Of a stretch of 64,000 nt of DNA, positions 47,701 to 59,700 are shown piece after piece. The notes beneath the pieces were generated by a model. The model did not search any database. It was not told where the DNA came from and was given only the letters and a program-made list of their open reading frames with translations. Each line of letters opens with the position of its first letter. The stretch's first letter is position 1. Source of the DNA: Symsagittifera roscoffensis (Eukaryota > Xenacoelomorpha > Acoela > Convolutidae); assembly GCF_963678635.1 (NCBI RefSeq), contig NC_087062.1:26870833-26934832 (forward strand), read 5' to 3'. Position numbers and translations under genes: made by a program.

Positions 47701-50700
47701 ATAATTTATTGCAAGAAAAATTAGACGTAACCGCTTATCCAGGGGAGCTTCTCTCAACTGTCTTTTGATTGAATCCAAAATCTCAGATTTAGGAGGGTAG
47801 TTTTTGAGAAAATTTGAGAATATTTGACCTTTCGGAGGGCCATAAAAATTGTGAAGAAAAATTTGGGCATAGCCGCGAGCATCACTCAACCTGTTTTTCA
47901 GACTGCTACAAAATCTCGCAAACATTTCTCTCCATTGAACCCAAAATCTCAAGATTAAGAAGGTTAGTTTTCAAGAAAATTAGAACAGTTTGAAAAATGG
48001 TCAAAAATTTATGTTTTCCGAGGACCATAAGTTTTTGTGGAAACCAGCTTAAACAGTAGAGCTTCCTACTGCCTAAAGCTGTCTAAAATCTCATATTTGG
48101 GAAGGTAGTGTTCGAAAAACTGAAAAAAATGGGTCAAAATTCCCCCACTGACTTTTCCGAAGGCAGTAGAAACTGGAGTTCAGTAAAAAATAGACCAGGC
48201 AAAAAATGAAAAAGAAACCAAATCCCATATATTTTCAAAACACATGTTTCTATCAAACAGAAGCAAACTGTTTGAATTATTAATAGACTAAGATTCGGAA
48301 AAAAAAGCACACCAGAAACTACAGATTGCATTTGGAAAAAAATCTGAAAATCAGTCGGCAAAATTAGGACGAGAACCAAAAGTCAGCAAAAACATTAATA
48401 TTTTTTCAATAAGTAAATTCAAAGAATTAATTACAACCTTAAGTGAACTAAGAAGTAGTTTTGAAGTTTCAGGAAATTGAGCATATCTGTGCAGCAAAAA
48501 ATATTGAGCGGTAAAAGTTTAAGAAAAGTTGTTTACGGAAACAAAAGTCTAGTTTCCAATTTTAAGTGACTTGCTCTCGCAGTTGAAATTAAAAATCAAC
48601 TCTAATGGATCCACAATCAGTTCCTTCAGCCGTTTTATGAAGACGTTATTTATGTTGAATAACTAGTGCTATCTATATATGCTCTTGGATTGTTCTATGA
48701 CTTCTACAATTTCTTGACACTCAATGTGTCAGAAAAACGTGAATTGATGAGTAAATGATCTTTTACCACCAGAAAAAAGGAACTTAAAGTGAAATAAAAA
48801 GATGGAAAACAGGCCCCGAATTAGCAAAACTTGCTAAATATGGGCTTCGAACCTGCGACCCCTAGAATTGGAGTCTAACACCCTACCCTCTCGGCCACGA
48901 ACGCTTAACAACCAGCAAACACTAGTCACAAATGAAGCATCTACATATGCTAACAAACTGCCAATGCCATGCAGCAAAAATGGCACCAAATATAAACAGA
49001 CACAATTTTGCAAATATTAGTTTGGAATTTAACAAACTAAACTTATCCTCACTATTTTTGAAAGTAATAAATTGTAAAGCATAAATTATGCATTTCAAAA
49101 ATTTGTGATATATATATTGAATTAGAAAATTTTTGAAATCGAGTTTATCATTGTTATCTTGTTAGAAATAAATAGCTTTTTCGGTTTAATTGATGAATTT
49201 AACATGCATCAACTGTGTTAACTTATTACTATTTGAACGTTAAATCACAATCTATCAAAAAGCCGTAAAGGTGCCCCAAAAGTGGCACCAATATTTGCTA
49301 CTTAGATTAGAAAAAAAATAGTCGTAGTATAACACTAGCGCTCACAAACATTCTACAATTTTCAATTCCCAGAGCGTTTTGAAAAAACTTCAACTTTTTG
49401 AGTTTGACAACTTTGAAAACTGCTTCTGACATTTTAAAGCGACTTAGTTTTTCTGAAAGATCATCTTAAAAACCACTCAATTTTATAATTTCGGATTGAA
49501 TTAAGCAAAAACCTAATAAACAAACTTTACCTTAAAAACTCAAACCCACATTGTGTATCCTTTTCAGCCAATTGAATCGAGAGTGGTCAAATTTGTCTGC
49601 GTACTGACGAGTATGAAATGGAAGTTGTCTGCATATTGGCCGCACGCCATTAAATATAGACGTTAACGTAATTCAACCCTATACAGACCTGCGTATATTT
49701 TGTGTACCATTTGAACCTTCCACTTGACCTGCTCCTCGGGAGACCTGGCTGAGAGCAGTTCTAGAAGGTCCTCATTGGACGAAGTGTCCTGAGCAGAGGA
49801 CACCATCTCACTCGGCTTCAACTCAAACAGCTTCAATTGCACTATAGTGTCCGAAAGTTGTCTACTGTACATGTTGCGACTGAAACACCATTGGGTACAA
49901 AACACACTTTATTAGTCCGCACATAGCCAAAAAGAAGCCAAATACGGAAGATCTGAAGTGGAAGCCAATTATTTCAAGTTTGATCTTAAGACTGAAAACG
50001 AAGAGGAAATCCTAAATTAAAGAGCAATTCACTACATATCATGGTAGAAAGCAAGGTTCGAGCTCCACTGGACAGTATAGTAAAAAACGGAGCAAAACCA
50101 ACAACTTGAATTTCATAAGGACAAAATTATTTTGATTTTGCGCTCTCTGTTTGGTTTATGATGTCTAATAGTTGCTTTTAAAATTAATTATTCAATTTTT
50201 TGGAATTCAGAATTGTAAAACTATACAGAGGCGAAACTGCGCTTCGCAAAAACAAGCGACGAAAATGCAAAAGAGTCCTAAACAGGCAAAACAAAGTGAA
50301 ATACAGAAGCGAAGCTGAGCTTCGCACGTCTAGCGATACAACAATTATACAAGGCAATAGAACGTGAATCTATCATAGGAAGACAATTTACCAAGCGGTA
50401 ACAAAGCCAAAAATATTAATTAGTAACAAATGGATATTAATTAAAATAGTTACAGGCTAATTATTTCACGTATTAAATATCAAGTAACATGTATCTCGAG
50501 CTAGATGATTAAATTTCTGAACGTACCCTGGATGTTGGGCTACGATGATTTCGGGAAGAACAACTAAAATAAAACGAGCAAAATTAGTGGCCAATTATCT
50601 CAGATAGTTTATTTTCAACAGGGTAGTACGTACTAGAGTCCTTCTGCGTAGTAGGCTGTACTCTTTCATCTTCGGCTTCTGCTGCTACGTTGGTTCTTTG

Positions 50701-53700
50701 GTTGGATTTTTTGACCGTTTCTGGAATAGAGCCTGAAGTGAAAAGCATATGAAAATCAAATGTGTTGACAACAGCAATCCAAGGTCTTTACCCATTAACA
50801 ACAAACTAGCATCAATTTAACAACTGCTACAACAAGTTTTATATTTTGATATAAAACTGATCAAACAAAAAAATGGCCCCTCTGACTTAATGAATATCTG
50901 AGAAGATTGTACAAAATATTTGAAAAAATAGAGAAGAGATTGTAAAATATATCTGAAAAGTTAGTGAAAAGATTGTACAATATATCTGAAAAATGAGTGA
51001 AAAGATTGTAAAAGTTGTCTGAAATGAAAAGTCGTGACTGACAGAGTGCAGTGAGTAGTGATTGGGATTGGTCTCTTCTGGCCACTCGTATGATCAGGAG
51101 GGCGATGAGAACGAAGAGAGCGAGGAAGAGGAAGAAGCCAAACACCACCACAAGAAGAATCAGCACCAACTCATCTAAACAATTTCATCAAACCATGTAA
51201 ATGCTCAAATTTAAAGTGTTCATATCTTTGAGAGATAATTTAATTTAATTCTTCGCGAAAATTGATCGATCACCTCAAAGCTGATAAAAATATCAGGTTT
51301 TGAACTGAAATTCAACTCCGCTTTGAAGAATATCCTTCAAATAACTTAAGACCGGATTTCAATGCTTTGTAAGTAACGAAATAGACACAAACAATCATTC
51401 AAACGCAAAAAAAATTACTTAAATTTCTGCATTTTCAACTCTCTCATTCACACATAAAGCACAACAGGTCAACCCAAATTCAACTCTACCAATATAGCGA
51501 ACAGACTGTTGGAAATGTCAATGAAGTCACAGGAACCGACCTTTGCATATTTTCCAGCTTCCGAGAAACAATATTCCAAGTTTGAGTTCTTTAAATTTTA
51601 AGAATATTCTATATTCCGCTGATAATTCTGAAAAATGAAACCTACTTTCAAAACTAAAATAAATTCGCGTTTTTGCTCCATTTCAGCTTTGGTAATTGTA
51701 GAGCATTCCTTTGAATTGAATATTTATAAAAATCAAAGTCGAGCCACAGCAATTCAAATTTGAGCAGGATAAAAAATTGACTTTTCCTGAAAAAAAAATA
51801 GCCAACAGACAGACAGTTGGAAAAATTTCAATGAACATCCGAATTTCAAAAAATATATAGGGCTCTAAGGCTCTTTGAATTTTAAGGACAACTTGAATTT
51901 TAAAAACTTGAATTTTAAGGACAATTTGTGATCGACACTTTTGATTAAGTTAACCCAAAACTGGATCAATAGAAAAACTGGATCAATAGAAAAACTGGAT
52001 CAATAGAAAAACTGGATCAATAGAAAAACTGGATAAATAGGTCAGTTTTCAATATAAAAATTAAAATTCACTTTTGAAACATGTCGTTCACGTTTTTTTT
52101 GCGCCATATTGTCTTTCATATCGTAATTTGAGAGCGCAGTTTGTCCTCTTTTTAGCAAAGGAATTTGAATTGAACTTAAGCAAAGGAATATAAAGCCAAA
52201 ACGCAAAATATAAAACTTGGCGAGATCAAGTGAGACTTTTGAGATTGAAAAAAACTTATCACATATATAGGCGTCTTCACGACGTTGACAAATTCAAAAA
52301 ACTGGATTATACACTGAATAAAAATTTGGGCGCGCTTGGCTCGCACACTTGTTTTGCATAGAGGAACATAGCCAACACACTTGCTAAATTGTCAACAAAT
52401 TCAAGAAAGTCCAAAAAATACTTAATTTTTGAAGACTTAAAACAAACAAGGAACTCGCACCTCATCGAATTTCGAGAACTATTTACGATTGACACTTTCT
52501 AAATATGAGAAAAACGACTCAAGACGTATTTTTTCTTCCACTAAGAACACAAATTAAATGCACTTTTGAAACTTCAAGTCATCATTTTTTCGCGTTCTTT
52601 GCACTTTTGCTTCGGAGGTTCCAGTTTGTCTTATTTTGGCAAATTAAAATGACGTGAGCTTCAAAGAAAACAAAATCAAATCGCGCAAAAAAATTTCTGC
52701 GCGAGAATATTTCTGTAGCTTTAATTTAAAAAATTTTGAAGCTTTAATATTTTTGTAGCTTGAATTTAATTTTGTAGCGCGAGAATTAAAAAATAAGTTA
52801 TTGATCCAGTTTCTTCAAATTTGGTAAATTTTATCACAAAAAGTGCCAATCAAAACGTTTCCTTGAAATTCAGAGCTTTAAGAGTTTAAAGAGCTCTTTT
52901 GAAACTAACATAGTTGTGCCAAACTATGTTAGTTTCAAAAGAGCTCTTTAAGCTCTTTGAATTTCAAGAACAATTTTTGATTGGCACTTTTTGTGATAAA
53001 ATTTACCAAATTTGAGGAAACTGGATCAATAACTTATTTTTAATTCTTTTTCGTTGAAGATCGTTACTTCTTTTTCAACTAGCAAATAGATTCAACATTT
53101 AAAAAAAACCAAAAAAAATTAATCAAATTTGAGCGTGAACAACTTCCAAATTTTCCCTGAAAAAAAAAACAAAACCAAGCCACCTTTATAAGTGCCGTCA
53201 CTTCAATCATTGACTTCAAAATGAAGTTTGCTTGGGGATCTTCTACTTTTCACGCAAGAATTTTATGAAGAGCTTATGATAGCGCCTATAGATCGCGCTG
53301 AAAATTTAACACAGAAGTGCAAAAACGCATGAAAATCTATTTTCGCTCTTTAGCGAAGAAATATGAAAAAAAACTAACCAACAGAAGAAAAGAAAAAACC
53401 ATTTTAGCCGAAAAAACCTTTATTTTAAAACAAAAACGAACCATTGCAAATGCTAGATAAGGTATTCTAAAATAACTGAACCTCCAAGAAAATTGCGTGC
53501 TGTGGGAGTTTTTTTAACGTTTAAATTTCCGAGAAAAAAATATTCTCTTTAAGTTCTTTGAATTTCAAGAAAAACTTTTGATTAGCACTTTTTTGATATA
53601 ATTTACCAAATTTGAGAAAACTGGATCAATACCTTATTTTTTATTCTGCTGTGAAATCTAAGAATCAAAACCCATGTTCGAAATTAGAAGTCGTCCATAC

Positions 53701-56700
53701 TTTCCGTGACGGTAACACTTTTGCTGTTCGATAGTCAAACCGCGAAAATCCTGGAAGAAATCATAACGATATATTTAGTCTTCATTACGTTCACCGACTC
53801 TTAAAGCCTTACAAGAGTCAAACTTTATCGAAAGTCAAACGTTATCCGTTATTCCTTAAAACAAATTCGTCGACGTTTTATTCTTGAGGATACCAAAAAA
53901 CAATTTTTAACGACAATAGTTATGTTTTTTTATCCATTTAAAAGACTCTCAAGGAAACAAACTGATTTAAAGAATTTCATGGAAACAAGCTAAATGCACA
54001 CGTTAGGCCATTGGTTACCATTTCCTAACCTCTTTTCTCCATAATGAATGACTCCTTTGACGTAAATGCAGTAAATTTGGCTACCATTTTCTAAACTCGT
54101 TTCTCCATAATGAATGACCCCTTTGACGTAAATGCAGTAAGCTTGCAGTAAATTTTAAAAACCACAATGTATAAAAATGAGTGTGAACTAGGTTTCCGAC
54201 TTTTTCACGAAAAAAAAAGACCACGGCATTAAGAGTAATTCACATGGTTCAATAAAACTTAACACCTGGAGTTAGTTTTCCCATTATCTTCAGAAACAAC
54301 TAAGAAAAAAGGGGCTAACTTTTATTTAATTTTTATTGAACCATGTGAATCACTTTTTAATGCCGTGGCTTTTTAAACCTGTACAATTCTTACTATTATT
54401 GTCCGATGGTTTGCCTTCTCTGGCGTCTGCATTGTCTTCCTTGCCGCCCTCTTCCGGCAGTGCAGTAGTACTACTCGAGGACTCTGCTCCACCCGCCTCT
54501 GACTTGTCTTCGTCAAGATATCCCTGGCACTCCGGGGGAGGGTCGTCCACACTCCCACACACCCAGCAGAATGGCTTGTCTCCAAACGCACTGATCTCAG
54601 TGTACCTTGAACATATATCTTGCAAATACAAATCGCGCAAAAGGTACTTTGCTTGAGGGCAATAATGCCATGAATCAGCTACAAATTCAAACCCCCTTCC
54701 CCTCATTAGCTTTCGTAAGGACGGCATAAGAAATATTTCGAGGAACTGCAATACACGCCAAACCCATAGGCCAAAGAAAAATTGAATTTCCTATTTTTTT
54801 TTGCAAATTAATTCAATGTGAAATTTGTCGATTGCGCTATTGGACGTGCGCATTTAATTCTCGGATTTTGAATGCTAACTATGCCCAGTTAGGCTTACCC
54901 AGCAAGACAGGCTCCGCACACATTGTCCGTGATAGAATTTCCAACTGCATGCAGCGTTCTGTGTTTATCAGCGCAAGACTTCTGTTCACGACATTGTTGA
55001 TAGCTATCGTCTTCGTCAGAGTAAAATCCAACGGGACAAGTGACGCACTGAGTACTTGTAAAGTGTTGAGTACAAGGCTAAAACGAAACCAATTTTTGTC
55101 GGCGGATTTTCGTTCTTATCTTGGTAGCAGCAAAAAGTAGATTTATTTCAAAACAGAGGCGGAACTGAGCTTCGCACCACTTGTGTTACAAAAATTGCAG
55201 GATTAGTGCACCGTGACGCTAAAGAATTAGGAAACTGAACTTTGAACTACGTATCAATTGAAGAAGGAAGTGCAAAAACGAGAATTATTTTTAAAATGGT
55301 TTTTTCGTGCGTAATTTTTTTAAAAAGTTTTTTAAGAGGTCCTAGAGGGGTCGAATTTGAGCATTCAAAATATTGGTGCCAGAGTTTTATTGATCTCAAA
55401 AGTACTCCTGATATTTTAAGGGAAAAATTGGTACATAACCGTACAGATGTGAAGCCGACATCCAATTGAACCTCAGCCTTGAGAAAAATTTTGGTTAAAA
55501 AAAAAACAAAAATATTCATGTAGCGCTCACATAATATCCACGATAGCTATATAAGAAGCGTATGCAAAGTAGACTACATCATTTGGAAACTAAACCGACA
55601 GAGCTTAAGTCGACAACCATAAAGCCGAAAAGCCGCTAGTAGTAAATTAATATCAAAACTCTATAATTATACATACAATGGTTTGAGTTCTAGATATAGC
55701 ATGAGTAGAAACTACTCCCCGGTAGTTAAATTTGAATTTCCATGAAATTGAGTATGTCAGCAGTATCATAAAAAATTCAACTGATTCAGTTAAACTAGTT
55801 GTAAGAAAAGTCTAGATTCCGATTTGATAAACGCTTGCTAATCGCAAGCGTAACAAGTAACCAAGTTTCGTTTCGGTGAGCTTTTAGAATTAATTTTCTT
55901 GAAAGCATAAATAAACACTTAAGATCTAAGACGATTTATCTACAAAAAAAAGACTAACAGAAGAGCTGTTCAGTTAATCACGGAGAGCTGCTGTTGTACC
56001 CAGCTTAAGAACTACATGCTTTTTGCCTAAATTTCAGGGCTGGGTAGTGTTGCCTTACCCTCAAGCGACGAGCACGGATTATGGTGGGCCTCGAATCTTT
56101 CGAAAAAATTCCCGCCCTAACCTCTCAGCCTGTGAGCGTAGTGTATTGAAGCCTGCGAGCGTAATGTATTGGTATGAAGCTTCTTTTTTCCAACCCAGCT
56201 CGGAAACAAAAGTGCTCATTTGGTGGCACTTTTGCTATAATCACGATCTGTAGCATTAGAAATTTCATAGCATCTTTTCTGCTTTATATGTGACTAATGT
56301 TTGCTGATTGTTATGCGTTCGTCTTAACAATCAGCAAACATTAGCCACATATAAAGCTTACACGATGCTATGAAGTTTCCAATGCTACAGATCGTGATTA
56401 CAGCAAGTGCCACCAAATGAGCACTTTTATTTGCGAGTTATGTTGGAAAAATGAAGGTTCATAATCATACACTAGGCTCACAAGCTCCCTAATGTAATAA
56501 AATTATCATATGAATTATGAATGGCTGTTACATAAGTAACCGAAAAAAGTTGACAATAATAATTTTAACTTCTTTAAAAACATAACACATTTCTTGAGCC
56601 CTTTGGAGATTCAGAACTTATCCAGCAAATGCTGCATATAAAAAATCGAAAACAAAAATCTTGCAAAAAATTGGTATATCAGAAAACCTATCAGCAAAAA

Positions 56701-59700
56701 AAATCATATGAGTACTGTTTGAACACAACAGCCAGCGCATCTTTTAGACCCAAAACAATTGAAGAAAAAATAGATCTGGATGTATGCCAGCAAATTTTCG
56801 AGTGACTCCGGCAAGTCAAAAATATAATCGTCAAAAACGAAAAGAGGAACATAAGGAGAGTCTGAGTTCCTAAGCTTACAAGTAAGAGTAAAAATCAATT
56901 CTATTAAAAATTATTCAAATCAGAATTTTCTATACATCAAATCAAAGAAACTGCTCAAAACAGTATGAAGAATAATACATTAGAAAGCTGAAAAATGCAG
57001 CAGAAAAAGATAGACCGACTATTCAGAACTTAACAGAATAAATTCATTAATCCAAAAATAGACATGCTAAAGCCCACTAGAAGGATCCCAACGCACGCTC
57101 GTTGCCACTAGGGCTTCGAAGGCGTTGAGGTTCAGTACGAGAGCAAATGCAATTTCTTAGTTTTGTACACAGAGGCGAAGCTGAGATTCGCACCACTTGT
57201 GATACCACACAATATAGCATTGCAACCTAGCATACAGAAAACGAAAAGAAAACCACTAATTTGATAAAACCACAACTACAAAAATTCCAAAATTTTGACA
57301 ATGAGGTTTAATCTGACAAAAACATATCCAGAAGCACAATGGCCAACGTTAAGTATTCAGAAATTTCTATCGAGCGGAAACTAGGACGAAAGAAAGTAAG
57401 GTAATTTCCGTTGATCCGAAAACAAAACTGATGTCCTGAAATTTTTTTTGAAAGTTCTGAAATCTAAAATGTCAGGCCTCACTCTACTGTTCTTCCCGTC
57501 AAACTACGCATAATTAGATAATTAGGTCGCTTAGCCGTAAAAACATAAGCCGAAATATTTGAGGCAGATAAACTTTTCAGGCGAAACAAGAGAATGCTAC
57601 AAACATCAGGCTTAGTACAATTACTAATTACAGGAATAAATCGAAACATAGCCAATCGAAGATAGGAAAAGAGTAATGAACGCAAGTAAACATAAAAAAA
57701 ACACTGACTGTTGAAAAAGTCTCAACTTTCGAATTTCAAAAAATAGATGCCATTTAAGCTCTTTGAATTTCTAGAACGATTTATGATTGGCGCTTTTTTG
57801 ATAACATTAACCCAACTTGAGAAAACTGGATCAACAGGTAAGTTTTTATTCCGCTGGAAATCTAAAAATTAAATTCCACTTTCGAAACTAGAAATCGTTC
57901 ACAAATTTTTGGGCGATTTGCACCTTTAAATTTGGAGAGTGCTATTTACGTCACTTTCAGCAGATGAATTTCAATTGAGCTCAAAAAGGCATATATACCT
58001 AAGTGCATCAATATTTTAAGACTTTTCCCTGAAAAAAAAAACAAAAAAAATCAGCACGACCTATATAAGAGTCTTCACTACGTTCATTACTCTTTAAAAC
58101 AACTAGCATTTAACTCACCTCCGGTGCTTCGAAAATTTTCGACAATTCATGAAAAACCGCATATATTGGAAACAGAATCTGCAAACTTTTGGTGCTCTGA
58201 CTGCACCCAACTGAAGGGTTGGTAATTTCAAACTTTTTATTTTATTTTAATTCCCATTTTGAAAAGCCATAAAAGCGTCATCTCGATAACTTAATGGACC
58301 TCTGGGGAAGTTTGGCGGCCAATTTTGAAACCACTGAGAGTCCTTGAGAGGACCCTACTATAGGGTTGGGAATTTCAAATTTCGTGAATTTTTTTAAACC
58401 TAAGTTTCCCGAAAAAAATGGAAAAAATCATAAAAAAACATTTCATTTCGGAAACTAAAAGAATTTGAGCATTCATTAAGAGAATTTGAGACGCCTAGGT
58501 TTACGCTGACAATAAAGTTGTGTCTTCATCGAGTTAGCAGCTTCAAATTTTGTGAATTTATTTGTAGATAAAATCTTTGAGAAATTTTGAAAAAATCAAA
58601 TAAACGTCACATCTCTGAAACTAAAAGCATTTGAACAGTCGCATTTGAGCAGTCGCATGAGGGGAGGTTTTTAACTCCTGCGATTACCCTGACAACACTC
58701 AATTACAAAGTTAAGAATTTCAAAATATGGAAAGAACAAGTATTTTAATTTTCTGTATTTTTTTTAAAAAAAACCACAAAAAAGTCATATCTCGAAAACT
58801 ACAAGGATTTGAGCAGTGATATGGAGGTAAGATTTGCAATCCTTGAAAGTACCTGACAAGACCCAACAACAGGGTTGGTAATTTCAGATTTTAAAAAAAA
58901 TACACTTTTTAAATTTTCTGAAAATTTTTGAAAAAATCACAAATAACGTCATATCTCGAAAAATACAACGATTTAAGCAGTCATAATTAGAGGCAAGATT
59001 CGCAACCCCTGAGAATACTCTGATAGCCCTCAACTCTAACTACATGGTTGAGAATTTGAAATTTTGAAGAAAAAAATTTCGTTTAACATTCCTGAATTTT
59101 TTTTGAAAAAATCACAAAAAACGTCATATCTCGAAAACTACAAGGATTTCAGCAGTCATAGTTGGAGGTAAGGTTCGCAACCCTGAGAGTACTCTGATAG
59201 CCCCCAACTAAAGGGTTGAGAATTTAACATTTTGAAGAAAAAAATTTCGTTTAATTTTCCTGAACATTTTTGAAAAAATCACAAAAAAACGGCATATCTC
59301 GAAAATTACAAGGATTTGAGCAGTCATAATTGGAGGCAAGATTCGCAATCCATGGAGTACTCTGACAGCACCCAACTACAGGGTTGGGGATTTCAAGTTT
59401 TGTTAATTTTTTGTAATTTGCGTTTTCTGAAAATTTTTGAAAAAATCACAAAAATCGTCGCATTTGAGCATTCTTAATTGGAGGCCAATTCGCAACCCCT
59501 TAGGGAATCCTGACAGCGTCCCGCTATTAAGCTGCTTTTTTAAAACTCGGTGGAATAGCCACTGAATTCAAACTGGAAAATCGAAAAAAAATCTTAACCA
59601 TTGCAATATACGATATAGCTTAAACGTGCAAAAATTCTTTCGTCAAACATGCAAAAAAATAATACGTTGAAAAAGCTTAAACATGGCGAGATAGTGAAAT

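Noticed and set aside
48841-48906. tRNA gene (Ser/Leu-like, minus strand)
   Set aside because: A and B boxes are present, but the T-stem and acceptor stem do not pair and the flanks belong to a dispersed repeat.
55804-55860. Helitron 3' end (hairpin plus CTAG)
   Set aside because: The hairpin and CTAG fit, but sequence beyond CTAG is shared between copies and no fixed A/T insertion site is visible. Kept as a possibility in the findings, not annotated.
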